Below, one piece after another: positions 23,883 to 39,100 of a stretch of DNA of 42,174 nucleotides. The DNA comes from Parachlorella kessleri (Eukaryota; Chlorophyta; Trebouxiophyceae; Chlorellales; Chlorellaceae). Within the stretch, counting starts at the first letter, position 1; the number at the start of each line of letters is the position of its first letter. The notes below the pieces were generated by a model that was not told the DNA's origin, searched no databases, and saw only the letters and a program-made list of their open reading frames with translations. The position numbers and the translations under genes are program-made. The stretch lies in NCBI GenBank assembly GCA_001598975.1, contig BBXU01001826.1:1-42174 (forward strand), given 5' to 3'.

Positions 23883-24611
23883 GGCCTTGAGAACGGAGGC
23901 TTGCTAACTTCTGAAACTACAACTGCACGTCTGGAAGGACACACACCCGTCTGGCAGTAGCCTGCTGTAGGGCAGGAAAACCCGTCTTGCGCTCAGCACC
24001 CCAAGGAAGTGGATCTCGACAGTCGTAAAATGCCTATTCCTCCGGCCAACAAGATGTGGGAACGTGTAGACTGTCATTGCAGCCTTCATGGCTTCCCCGC
24101 CAAAACCCATGGTGAAAAGCCTGACACTGTCAGTTCAACTTGAGCTAAGTTGATAGTGGCACTTAATGGCTTTTGTAACCCAGCAACAACAACGAAAAGC
24201 CTGACACATCATTCCAAAGGGATTCAGGGATACACTGTGCTGAATTTTGGTCCCACTTGAGGGAGGGGGGGGGGGGCCATGACTGGCTTTTAGATAGGCG
24301 GGGTGCCTGGGTGCCTCCATAATTCATGGGATACGGCGTGCCTCCAGGGCCGCCCACAGTTCCCAAAGATGTCCAAAGGGTTTTCACTCCATTCTCGGGT
24401 CAAGGAAGCAGCCTTTACCTTGCAAGCAACACTGCTTCATTTAACGAACCCTCCAGGAATCTCTCGTCGCAGAAAACCAGTGCCGCACAAAGCCTAGTAC
24501 TATCTGCCGACCGCAGCACTTTGAACCAACAGGACGGAAGGCGGCTGCTGTTTGACGATGTGTACTCTACTACTAGCGTAGTACAAGGCCCCTGTGTCAC
24601 CCACTGCGCTG
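23883..24611. other. ASL 3' region and cathepsin copy 2 promoter
   Basis: About 730 nt between two minus-strand genes. It has a G-run at 24265-24276 and a repeated AAAAGCCTGACAC near 24115 and 24195. I see no gene. Confidence 0.5.
24265..24276 (+). repeat. Poly-G run
   Basis: Twelve consecutive Gs, preceded by GGGA, between argininosuccinate lyase and cathepsin copy 2. It lies in the probable 3' UTR of the lyase, where the RNA would carry a C-run. Confidence 0.8.
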
Positions 24612-28663
<4,052 letters not shown>

Positions 28664-29510
28664 GGCAGGGTAATACCAAAGCACTACAAGGTCTGGAAAA
28701 TTTGGCAGCCAGCCAACTGTGTTCCTGCCAGCTGTGCCTATCCAGCCTCTGGGCAGCAGCTGAAGCTCTCAGGAAGGGTATAGGAAGCACCGCGCGGGGC
28801 AACAAGGTAGGCATGTCCGTGGTTCGCACTCTTGATCGACAGGCAGTGAGACCCGATGCAGGCAGATGGCGCCCTCCCAGCACGTGATTCGAGCCTGTTA
28901 GGGTTGGCATGCGCCCCACCGCGAGCTTACCTTAGGCACAAAGCGAACGCGACACACAGACGCCTGCAGTACCTCGAAAAGAATGGTAAGCATCGACAGC
29001 ACTACACGACTTTGCATCCTAGTAGCGACAGCATGCAACGTGATCAACGGTAACCTACCCTATGCGCAGGGGCCGGTTTGTTAAGGCCTCTGCTGCCAAT
29101 GCTGGCAAGCTGCAACACTGCGTTTGCTGGCATGGCAGCAGCCAGGACCCCTGCTTAGTGGCTAGACACCAGTCCAACCAGAGACAGCGCCGCCAGACGC
29201 TGAGGGCAGTTAATGCACCAATGGTGTGATTGCAATCCCTCAACTCGCCTGCCTGCATGCTGCTGCCAATGGGCCGTGGGAGCAAGCGCTTCATGCAGTG
29301 CACGACACGACAGGGGCGCAAGGGCGCTGGAAAGGGCGGCCCACAGTGTAGCTATGCTGCGTGCGTGAACTTTAGAAATGCTTCCCATCACTGACTTCCT
29401 TTTGGTAACCAGTGAGTGGGTGTGTCGGACAAGTTCAACTGTACAACACGCAAGCAAATAGGTGGATCAGGCAACACTTTTCACACGAGCCATCTAGGCA
29501 AAACAACGGC

Positions 29511-29546
29511 ATCAAAGCACCTATGTACATCAAAGCACCTATGTAC
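29511..29546 (+). repeat. Perfect 18-bp tandem duplication
   Basis: The unit ATCAAAGCACCTATGTAC occurs twice with no gap (29511-29528, 29529-29546) in non-coding sequence. Confidence 0.9.
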
Positions 29547-29719
29547 TTCTTCAGTAAAGGTCGAAAACGCTTGGCAGGAATGGTGTGCAGGCGCCGTACA
29601 ACATGAGCTCAACCTCACCCCGTGTCAAGCTCAACAGTTTGCAGGCCTGAGAAAAGCAGTGCCAAGCTCAGACAGCCAATACTAGAACCACTAGACTACC
29701 AGGCTCACCAGACTCTGCC

Positions 29720-29724
29720 TTACA
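29720..29724 (-). terminator. TGTAA poly(A) signal, hydrolase gene
   Basis: Minus-strand TGTAA about 126 nt after the hydrolase stop at 29850. Confidence 0.4.
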
Positions 29725-29849
29725 AGAAAGACAGGCCCTCAAGATCACTGTCATTCTCATTGCTGCTGCCTGCCTGACAACCACACATGCACACACGACC
29801 ACACCACAAGCACAGAAACAAATCCCGCCTCCCTCCAACGCGGAGAGAC

Positions 29850-31764
29850 TCAACCCACACAGCGATCCGAAAAGTCGCCATCAAGGACACGGGGGTTGCC
29901 CACAAAGCTGAGCAGACCGCCCCACTTGCCGGAAACGTCACCCGAGACAGTCGCATCCACAATGTCAGCGATCAGGTCTATGCCAGACACCTTCTCCTCG
30001 TAGGTGGTAGTCCAGGAGGGAGGGTCCGCAGATGCCGGGCGGGCGCACGGAGTCACCTGCAGCAGTGGATGAAAGGTGGCTGGAATGCAAGCCGGCTGCC
30101 TGGCACTGCCGGCTGCCCTTTGTGCTTTTACATACATGACTGTTGCTGCGACCTGCATCCACCGCAATGGGTGCGGGTACTGCGCTGTATGCTCATCTTA
30201 CACTGCTCGGGACCGCCGCTAGAAGACATGCAGGCCTCCTATATACCTGGCCGGCTACGCCGTCTTGATAGTCTGCTATGCCGTAATGGTTCATATCATC
30301 AAACTGCAGCCACCCGGTGCAGGCTGTCCCGGTAGTCGTCTGGCCGGCGCTAGAGGTGGTATTAGAGAAGGAGCCGCCAAGGTAAATGGCGAAGGTGTTA
30401 GGTGGCAGGGAGATGGGAGGGCCTGCTAGGCACCAGAGATGGGTGGGGCATTTGGTGCGACCCTGCAGAAGTCTTGTTCGTGCCATCACCGCCGCGCTTC
30501 CACCAACCACAGTGGCTGGCCTGTAGGTGCAGATGAACAACAGCCACAGCAGGGCATGCTAAGCTTTGGCCTCTGCGACCCCTCCACACTGCCTTTGCTG
30601 TCGCTACCTACATACCTGGTGGAACACCTTCGTAGGTGATGATGCCTAGGATGGTGGCATTCAGCGGCCGATACCCTCCACACCCATAGGCCGTCAGCGC
30701 GTTGACAGCCCCACTGCACTGCCCTGCAGCAAAGGGTAGTGGCCTTGGGCAGATGCACTTCCTGCTCGCTAGGTGTGCCAGCAGGTGGACCCTGCTGTTG
30801 GGCACAAAATGAGGACAGTCACGTATGTGTCTTCTCCCCAGAACACCAGCCTGTGGCGCACCTGTCAGTGCATATATAGCCCCTGCGCCTCCCTGGGAGT
30901 GCCCCAGGAGCACTATGGATTGGGGATCGATGCCCAGCTCATCAAAGGGCACTGGCAGGTCTTCCAGGTTGTCGTAGAAGGCGTTGAGCAGCCCCGGGTA
31001 AGACAAGTGGTAGGCCGATGGGCAACCAGGCCCTGTAGGACATCGCAGATAGCATGGTGGCTGCATCAGACCAGATGTAACTTGATACGCCTTCCTGATG
31101 CAGCTGGCCCAAACATAGGCACCACCCTGACAGTCAACAGTGAGGGGCTGGAGCAGGGGCCCGGCATGCAGCCTGCTATCAGCGCTACTAATAGCAGGCA
31201 CCCAGCATGGTGCCCTTTCTGTTGAACAATAGCTAACAGGAAACTCACGTGGCAGGCCTGGTATGGAATATGCCACTGGCTGGATGATGTCAGGCACCAC
31301 CACTGCATACCCTTTGCTGGCCAAGTCAGCAACCAGCCTGCTGTAATACTGAGGAGGCACGTTGAAGCCGTGCAGCAAGAACAGCAGAGGAAGCTGCTTC
31401 GCCGGCAGGCTGGCATTTTGGGGGGGAAGGGTGATGGCAAAGGTGGCATTCAGGAGCTGGGGGGGTGCCCCTGGGAGCAAGAACTCGAAAGGCACAGAGA
31501 CCTCCAAGCTTTCATCTGCTTGCTGATCAGCCGTGAAAGCATAAGTCTCAGCCTGCAAGTAAAACAGCACACGAAGATTTGGCAAGTGCGGAGCTGCCCA
31601 TGCTTGACTAATTGCACCCATAGCTGCGCATGCATGCCCCGTTGGGAATGCAGTACCGGTACTACAACATGTTGACAAGGCAGCGTCCATACCTCCCTCA
31701 GCTGCCTCCCTGCGGCAGCGCCGAAGGTGCCTACAAGAAAGCAGAATACATATATTAGCCGCAT
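29850..31764 (-). CDS. Chlorophyllase-like alpha/beta hydrolase, signal peptide
   Basis: Serine esterase resembling chlorophyllase, which removes phytol from chlorophyll; related fold members include PET-hydrolase-like esterases, so the substrate is open. Six exons (minus): 31764-31693, 31552-31249, 31032-30862, 30723-30616, 30422-30247, 30056-29850, giving 345 aa. Residues 1-20 are a signal peptide (RLIYVFCFLVGTFGAAAG). LPLLFLLHGFN is the oxyanion-hole strand, followed by SKGYAVVVPDI. The nucleophile elbow is LLGHSQGGAGA with Ser171, where chlorophyllases usually have GHSRGG. A candidate catalytic His lies in FDDMNHYGIADY. Several NxT/S sites suit a secreted or endomembrane protein. The exon 4 end was set at the consensus donor gtatgt; a donor 12 nt earlier also keeps frame. 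A longer open frame over part of this locus is intron read-through. Confidence 0.8.
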
Positions 31765-31820
31765 CTCGCGCGGGTAGACAGGCCCCGGTGTCCTGCGTGC
31801 AATACCGGTCAGCTTCTGGG

Positions 31821-32634
31821 TTACAAAGGGCCAAAACTCCTTGCAGTCGGTAAGGTGGAGGAGTGGATCGAGCACTGCCGCAGGTAGGGGATATGAGTTG
31901 CGTGGAAGCGCTGCCAAGCTTGGTGATATGCAAGCACCGTCGGTGCGTCACTCGGGCAGTACATGAGCTTGATCACTCACCCTGGGCAAAAAGGAGGCCA
32001 GCCACTCGAACGACGCAAACAGCCTTGTCTGAGTCTTATTTGGCTTGGTTGGCATGCCTTTAGTGCCATCCCAGAAGCTGACTAGGTTGGCTGCGTTGCC
32101 TGGTACGCATGCTGCTCCCGGATGACCGGTATGGCAGCAGGTACAGCAGGGCGCCCCACCAGCACCCCAGTGGGACAGCCGCTCTCCGTCATACAAGCTC
32201 CCCATTCCTTATGCCCATTTCTTATGTTGCAGGGTGTTATGTGTGGGGTTTAGGGCAGGGCAATCTGCTTGCCTGCATAATAGTGACGAGGCCTGCATTT
32301 GCTGAATTGGCCACCACCAGCTGGCACAAGTTAACTTGTGCCAGCCATAGTGGCAACGTTGCCACTATGGGTGCAACAAACCCTGTCCAGGCTTGGGCTG
32401 TCTGCAACTCACCTGCCTCCTTGGTATGCTGCAAATGTCCCTCCACGGTGCCTGAGCACAACTTGCACCACGGGGGCCAGCTTGCCTCACGTGCATGTAC
32501 GGGAGCCCAAATGACATGTCCCAGGCCTCTGTCTTGGAGACCACAGCCGCACTTGCCATGCCGAGATTACTAAGCATGAGACACAACAATCCCACAGGTA
32601 CCGCAAGGCTCAGTAACATAGTGGACATCAGCAT
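31821..32634 (-). CDS. Possible small protein with hydrophobic N-terminus (doubtful)
   Basis: Not recognised. Four potential exons (minus) join in frame: 32634-32553, 32451-32413, 32099-31981, 31910-31821, giving 109 aa. The start (STMLLSLAVPVGLLCLML) looks like a signal peptide or single membrane segment. The exon at 32099-31981 reads like real protein (NAANLVSFWDGTKGMP, then TRLFASFEWLASFLPR), with a good gtgagt donor. The TAA overlaps a TGTAA signal just 57 nt upstream of the next gene's ATG, which is tight. The intron between exons 2 and 3 holds the paired palindromes. These pieces could instead be 5' exons of the hydrolase, although the phase does not fit, or chance frames. Confidence 0.3.
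32321..32344. repeat. Perfect 24-bp palindrome
   Basis: Self-complementary over all 24 bp, centred on GTTAAC, with no loop. It abuts the next palindrome. Confidence 0.95.
32345..32370. repeat. Perfect 26-bp palindrome
   Basis: Self-complementary over all 26 bp, centred on AACGTT. It begins at the base after the preceding 24-bp palindrome and is unrelated to it in sequence. Confidence 0.95.
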
Positions 32635-32891
32635 CGGGGCATCCCAAATGCCCTGTTCTGTGGCCATCAGGCCGGCTTTGGCAATGCTACAACAGTGAGC
32701 ACGGGTTTGAGGAATGCGAGCAGATTGCCACAGACCTGCCTGCGCAGCTATAACAACCGAGACTGCTTGGCACGGCATAAACTAGGAGAACAAGGAACCA
32801 CATGGCGAGATCAAGTTGTTTGGCTCTTCAAATACCAGCCAGGCGCATACAGTGATGGATAGGGGAACACCGGCCCACCCCACCCCCCCGG

Positions 32892-32926
32892 CGTGTTGGA
32901 GAAGCCCTGATGGGAGCTCCAACACG
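32892..32926. repeat. 10-bp inverted repeat
   Basis: Arms CGTGTTGGAG (32892-32901) and CTCCAACACG (32917-32926) around a 15-nt loop, in non-coding sequence. Confidence 0.7.
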
Positions 32927-33147
32927 TCAGCAGCCCAACGGACTCCCGAAGGCAAGGACCAGCCCCCTGCCGACCTGCTCAACTACACGGGGGATCCTGC
33001 CATCCCATTACAGGCAAGGCGGTTGGCCAATGCACGTACCAGCCTAGGCAACAACAAGCCCGGGTGACATTGTGCAGTGGCGGCGTCTGGTAGGCATAGG
33101 GACCCTTGGCTTAATCCCTGCCAGTTGCACTGCTGAGGAGGAGGCAA

Positions 33148-33152
33148 TTACA
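33148..33152 (-). terminator. TGTAA poly(A) signal, small HMG-like gene
   Basis: Minus-strand TGTAA about 330 nt after the stop at 33479. Confidence 0.3.
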
Positions 33153-33478
33153 GACTTGCCGACAAAGCAGCTTGCAGTTTCCAACTGCACGGCCGCTGGC
33201 CAGGCATTTTTGCACAGAAACACCGCAGCACCAGCTAGCAAGCAGCAGTTGGGGCAATATGAGGGGGGCCTGCCGTCTCTCTTTGCAGGTTCAAATTTAT
33301 AGCCACGCCAGCGCTAGCGCTAGCGATTGGGGAGCACTCTGTGGCAATATCTTCTCAAAAGGCATCCTACACCTAGCTGCCGACTTGCCCCATAGAAATT
33401 CATATGCCAGGATTAGAAGGTACACAGCTCTGCAAACTACAAGCAAGGGCGTCTTCAGCTGACATCTGCCAAGCAACC

Positions 33479-33813
33479 TCAGAAGTCCTTGCCTTCTGCA
33501 GACCCCGCCTCAGCTGCCCCGCCACCTTGTGTTTTCTCCTCATACTTCTGAATATAGGGCTGCTGCTCCTCCGGGGTCAGGTGCTCCCAGCGTTCGCTAA
33601 GACCCTGCAGCAGCAAGGGATGCGTTTTTAAAGTCGCAATCTCATGCCGTCCATGCCAGCCAAGCCTGTGATCTGCTTGCATCTCGCTCAGCGACGGACC
33701 TTGCCAACCTCATAGAGGCTTTTCTTGCCGTCGGCGTCCTTAAAGAACTCCTCGTCACTTAAGTCCCTTAACCATAGTTCCTTAGGGGCGCTGGGGGGAG
33801 CCTCATGAGACAT
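33479..33813 (-). CDS. Small HMG-box-like protein
   Basis: Two exons (minus), 33813-33700 and 33604-33479, giving 79 aa. The second half of an HMG box is visible across the splice: SLYEVGK, GLSERWEHLTPEEQQPYIQK, then YEEK, matching the W..L...E..PY...YE pattern of helices 2-3. The first part (KELWLRDLSDEEFFKDADG) lacks the usual basic P-K-P-x-S-A-Y start, so it is a reduced or divergent HMG box. The tail is Gly/Ala/Glu rich. HMG proteins bind and bend DNA; binding here is inference. Without the splice the first exon would stop after three more codons. A missing upstream exon supplying helix 1 would change the picture. Confidence 0.6.
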
Positions 33814-34377
33814 GGCTGCTGTGAGAATGTAAGACTGACCAGGGGCGGGGACTCTGGTATCGTCAATGTAGCCAGCTTTCCGGCATAGCTATGCTTGTGT
33901 CACTGTACCTGAGGCGGGGATGCCTGCGTGGACACCTTCCAAGGTCCTTCCGAGGGTCCTTCAGCACCCACCCCTGACCAACATGGCTCTTCACAAGTCT
34001 GGCTGGTGGCCAGGCTGTGGGTGCTGAGCTCACGCCTTCATTTTCAACATATCTGAATTCAAAGATATATTGAACCTACGACTGTGCACCTTGCTGCTCG
34101 GGGTTCAACCCCTAGGACAACGTAGCTGCCATCTTATGTGGGCAGGAGGCATGCTTGCTACATAAAGTGCCTGCCTGTCAGCAAGATTTGCCACCTGACA
34201 CTCAAGCTATTTGACACATGCTCAAACATGCCGGCGGCAGGAGCACCAGCACATGCCCACCATCATAAGAAGTATCTTCCCAGGTTTGAGATTTGTGTGC
34301 AGAAGCACATGCCCAGGGGCGATTGCTGCTGCCCTGACCATCGCTGGCCGCCTACCATCCCTGTATCAATTTCTTGC
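33814..34377. other. HMG gene promoter and methyltransferase 3' region
   Basis: About 560 nt between two minus-strand genes. I see no gene or clear signal. Confidence 0.5.
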
Positions 34378-35957
34378 CTACAGCTGCACCGCATTGTAGT
34401 CTGACCAGGGTACCGTGGGGTCCAGCTGCTGTTCCTCTGGCAGCACAGCGCCATCCAGCTGCCGCAGGGCCTCATACACTCCCACTCCCACACTGGTTGC
34501 CAGGTTGAGCGAGCGGACGTGCCGCTGCAGTAACAGCCAGGCATGACAGTTAGAGAAGGTCAATGTAGTAAGACAGTTCTTCTATGAGTATGCAAAGCAA
34601 GGTGCTCCACAGCACGAGACAGCGGTCTCGCTCGCCAGGTTATGTTTCAGGAGACTTCACCCAGGCCAGGCATTTGGGGTGTCACCTCAACCATGGGTAT
34701 CTTGACGACAATGTCCGCAGCCTCGGTTGCCTGCAAGCACCACAGCTACATCGTGTGGCCGAACAGCGCGCTGTAAAAGAGGCCGAGAAGTATCAGCATG
34801 GTGCAAGTCAAATGCCCGTGTGCTGCTAACATTCTGTAAGGTGACTCGAGCAAGGCTAAAAGGTTCAACCTCACCTCCTTGGGGAGCCCACTTGTCTCGG
34901 CACCAAACATTAGGAAATTTGCCATCCCTGGTCTATAGACCCCATCCGCTGCATAATGCTGTCGAGCAAACTTGGAGAAAGCGATCAGCTGCTTTGGCCC
35001 TGCAACCATCCTGCTAGGCCAGTCAGACAGTTAACGGCCTCACTTCCAGGCTGGGGAACATTGGTGAAAGCTGCAAGGACAGTTCGCAATGCCGATGTCA
35101 CTTGCTCTCTGTTTGCGCCAAGAAGTGCCAAGCTTCACCCAAGCTTCCTGTTACTGCAGCAAGCAAAGCCCTGCCTGGTACTCGCTGGAAAGCAGCGTGG
35201 AAGTCGTCCCAGGTCGGGTGCACCGCCACACACACAAACTCCCAATAATCTAGCCCTGCTCGCTTCAGCCTGCATGGCCATCACCGGAAGTATGACTTTG
35301 AGACTCAGAGCAACCTACAGGGGACCGCCACCGACATCACCCACCAACCAACCATTGTTGACGCTCACAGCCCAGCAGCCTTCACTCCCACTCACTTCTT
35401 GCTGTCTATGTTAAAGCCCAGCGGCCCCACCAAGTGGAGCGCAACCGACGTCGCTGCACACGTCCTAGAGACGTTCCCTGCATTCTGGGGTATCTGCGGG
35501 TGCACGAGGACGACATGCAAGTCGCTGCGCTGCCAGTCCTTGCTGCACGCAGGCAATTCGAGGGAGTGGTAGTTGCGGGAGGGAAGCAGCTGGCACCCAT
35601 CCTGGGAGAAAGCATGTCAAGCCACACCACCAAGGTAGAACCCAAGCAGTGTTGCACTCAGCTACCTGGCCCCAGAGTAGTTGATATCCCACTCAGGCTC
35701 ACTTGTGGGATTAGCGAGTGCTGCTGCGGCCACAAGGGCGGCTTTCCGATAGTCTTCTACAGCTACCATAGCAGCTGTGTGTTTGTCTAAGCAGTTGTAG
35801 AGGGCCTTGTGTTGCACCGGGTCTGACACAACAACTCACTTCGCTTACTCCAGTGGCCGTGCCCTATGCAGTTGCTCTTGATGTGCTGAAGGTAGCAGTA
35901 CCTCAGACGGGGTAACAGGGCTCCTAGTTGCCACCTACTTGATGCATGCAAAGACAT
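34378..35957 (-). CDS. TrmL-type SPOUT 2'-O-methyltransferase with UVR-like N-terminus
   Basis: Probable tRNA/rRNA ribose 2'-O-methyltransferase; bacterial TrmL modifies the wobble base of leucine tRNAs. Seven exons (minus): 35957-35939, 35822-35666, 35542-35396, 35269-35175, 34999-34875, 34730-34686, 34524-34378, giving 244 aa with all phases closing. SPOUT motifs in order: [46 protein letters not shown] (motif 2) and [20 protein letters not shown] (motif 3 knot). The core closely follows TrmL. Upstream, [20 protein letters not shown] then [12 protein letters not shown] resembles a UVR motif. Exon 1 is only 19 nt and uncertain; a start at ATG 35763 inside exon 2 is the alternative and would cut the UVR-like segment. 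Intron 4 has a GC donor (CCAG|gcaggg). It is divergent from SufB. Plastid location is inference. Confidence 0.85.
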
Positions 35958-36148
35958 GACGCCTCCTTGCAGGCTCACCACTTATGAGATATGTAAGTAC
36001 ACTGAAAGGGATGAATGAAAGGATCAGCAGGACTTGCTTGGGGTCATGCTGACTAAAGGTCATGTCACCGTAAGTAGGAGGTTATCCCTGCCATGCCGCT
36101 GTCTCCGGGCACTTGCAGCTTTGGAAAATGCTACACCCGACTGGCACT
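35958..36148. promoter_or_regulatory. Divergent promoter region, methyltransferase / SufB
   Basis: About 190 nt between the proposed start codons, so a compact bidirectional promoter. Confidence 0.45.
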
Positions 36149-39100
36149 ATGCAGAGGGCAGCCCTGCCGCGCACCAGCGGCCTCAGCGGCAGAGCTTGCC
36201 ACTTGTCCACCCGGGGCCTGACCCCTTTCCTGTTTAGGCAGCGTTATGAGCTGCGCTCAAGGGCCTGGCACAAGCACGCCCTGCGGGTGCATGCCACAGC
36301 AGCAGAGGTGGAGGAGCTGTCCGAGGAGAAGCGTGACATTCAGAAGCTGCTCAGCAAGCCTTACAAGTACGGCTTCAAGACGATCATAGAGTCTGACGTG
36401 TTTCCCAAGGGGCTGAGCGAGGACGTGGTGCGGGCCATTTCAGCCAAGAAGAATGAACCGGAGTGGCTTTTGGAGTTCAGGTGAGGCCAGCTGCAGAACT
36501 GGTGGCTGCAGGACCTTGCAGCTGGGTGGCTGTTCTCCAGCAATCAGCCCCCGCTTGGTAAGGGCCATCTGACGGTGGTGGTTTGTGGGTGCTGTGGTAC
36601 AGCGCTAAGTTGGCCTGATTTGTCACTTTCCTTGCACAAGCGGTTCAGTGCCCCAGTCAAGGGATCTCTACTTGAAAGTCAAACAGCAAAGGTGCTGGAT
36701 ATGAATACGCCATGCAGCCAGCTTGCAGCCTGCCTGGCACCCTGGCCATAAGCCTTGTGGGCGTGTAACCCATGTCGCAGGCTGAAGGCCTACCGCAAGT
36801 GGCTGACATTGGAGGAGCCGCGCTGGTCGGACAACCGCTATGCGCCCATTAACTACCAGGATGTCAGCTACTACTCAGCGCCCAGGGCAGTGGAGAAGAA
36901 GTCAAGTCTGGACGAGGTCGACCCAGAGCTGCTGGCCACGTTTGACAAGCTGGGCATCCCGCTGAATGAGCAGAAGCGGCTGGCCAACGTGGCAGTGGAC
37001 GCGGTGTTTGACAGCGTGTCCATAGCCACCACCTTCAGGGAGGAGCTGGGCAAGGCAGGCGTGATCTTCTGCTCTATCTCCGAGGCAGTGCGCGAGTACC
37101 CCGACCTTGTCCGCAAGTACATGGGCAGTGTGGTGAGTGGTTAGGCAGCGAGTCACAAAGGGGCCCTGCTAGTTTGTCATGTGATGGTGTTGTGAAGAAA
37201 TTGTGTGCCCTGACCTCCTGCACCACTCACATGGCAGCATGGTGACTGGCTGCGTAATGAACTGTTGGGTTGGTATGTGGCATGTTGCCTCTGGCTGAGG
37301 TTGCTACAATCACATGTCGGGGCTGCCGTGGGTTGAATGGCGCAGTAGTTGGTTGTGCTGCAAAGCTATGCCGACCTCATAAAGGTGATAAGGTAGCCTG
37401 TGGCCTGGCCATGGCATGCCACCACCTGTGCAATGCTTGCCCCTGGTTGCTGGTTATCTCGCTTACTTTCATGTGACGCTACTTCGCGCCCCCTTGGTGG
37501 CAGGTGCCTACTGCGGACAACTACTTCGCTGCATTGAACGCGGCGGTTTTTTCGGATGGGTCATTTGTGTATGTGCCCAAGGGGGTGCGGTCGCCGATGG
37601 AGCTGTCTACCTACTTCCGCATCAATGCCTCGGAGACTGGCCAGGTGAGAGGTTGCGACTGTTGTGCCAGGGCTGGGACAGGGTGTGATGGACAGCTTGC
37701 TTGCTCAGGTAGGGGGTGTTTAACATTAATGTGCGGGTGGAAGACTGAAAGGAGAAGGAGTTTCCTGAGTGGCAGAGTTGCCTGAGCCCCGCAAGCCCGA
37801 TACTGGCATGCCAGGGGCACTGGTGTCAGCATGGCTCGTGGCAGGCATCCAGCCCATCACGTTGGTGGCGCTGCGGATGTGGTGCATTGTATTGCGGCTT
37901 GCCGAAGCCAAACTACCGCCGGTGCACAGAGTTTGAAGAATGGACTGAGTGTTAACCTTGCCCACCTTGTGGGCTGTGCTTGCAGTTTGAGCGCACCTTG
38001 ATAGTTGTTGAGGAGGGCGGCTATGTGTCATACCTGGAGGGGTGCACTGCGCCGGCGTATGATGAGAACCAGCTGCATGCGGCTGTGGTGGAGCTGTCAG
38101 CAGCCAAGGACGCAGAGATCAAGTACTCCACTGTGCAGAACTGGTAAGTGGCTTGTTTCTGACAGTGGCTGTCTAGTCCCTGGTTAAACTTGATGCTGGT
38201 TCTTGCGGAGGCTTGTTTTATGAGTAGATGCGGCATAGTGCGTCCTTTGAAGACTTGCAGGCGCCAGGTTGGACAGTCACAACATTTTGACCTGCTCCCT
38301 TTGTCGACCAAGTAGTCGAGCTGCTAGTGTGACCGCTGGTATGCAAGGCGGCAGGGCAGGTGGCCTTGGCGAAACAAGAAATGTTTGAACTTCGTGGGGA
38401 TCGGTGCAATGCAGCAGCTTGCAAGTCATGTAGCAGAAGGAAGTTAGCAAGGTGGATTCAGCACAAAAGCATCAGCACAAAAGCTGGCGCGACATCTTTG
38501 GTGAAGCCGTCGTTGGAGTGCTCCCGCAGGTATGCTGGCGACGAGGAGGGCAAGGGCGGCATCTTCAATTTTGTCACCAAGCGCGGCATCTGCCTGGGGG
38601 AGAACTCCAAAATTTCATGGACACAGGTGTGGAGCCTGCACCTGATTTATTGCATATTGGTATACACAGCGCAGAGCCTGCGTTGGGAACTGCCCTCAGT
38701 CCGGTGCGCAGCTTGGTACCAGCGGACGCTTCCTGTGCTCTGTCGGGTAGCAGAACTGCAGGCATGCTTGCTTCCGTTAGTCGGCACCCTCCATTCCCAT
38801 GGCTGTTAAAGAAAAGAAATTCACAAGCTGCCTGCTTAGTACCTCCTACATGTCGTTGTTGTTTCCAGGTGGAGACTGGGTCGGCCATCACGTGGAAGTA
38901 CCCCAGCGTTGTCCTCAAGGGGGACAACAGCGTGGGCGAGTTTTACAGCGTGGCCCTCACTAACAACAGGCAGCAGGCAGACACCGGCACCAAGATGATC
39001 CACGTGGGCAAGAACACCCGCTCGCGCATCGTATCCAAGGGCATCTCTGCGGGCCAGTCGGTGAACGCCTACAGAGGATTGGTCCAGGTGCAGCCCACGG

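Larger units (their letters stand above)
28664..29849. other. ASL promoter and hydrolase 3' region
   Basis: About 1.2 kb between two minus-strand genes. It contains an 18-bp perfect tandem duplication at 29511-29546 and a TGTAA signal for the hydrolase. I see no gene. Confidence 0.5.
32635..33478. other. HMG gene 3' region and upstream sequence
   Basis: About 840 nt downstream of the small HMG-like gene. It holds a minus-strand TGTAA (33148-33152), a 10-bp hairpin, and a short GCGCTAGCGC self-complementary stretch near 33311-33325. I see no gene. Confidence 0.5.

Noticed and set aside
30608..31951. A 447-codon minus-strand open frame
   Set aside because: It runs through hydrolase exons 2-4 and their introns, which happen to stay open. 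Conserved hydrolase sequence is continuous only after splicing.
35823..35840. A possible 17-nt intron joining a longer first exon of the methyltransferase
   Set aside because: Far shorter than any other intron here. A 116-nt intron from 35938 gives the same reading frame.
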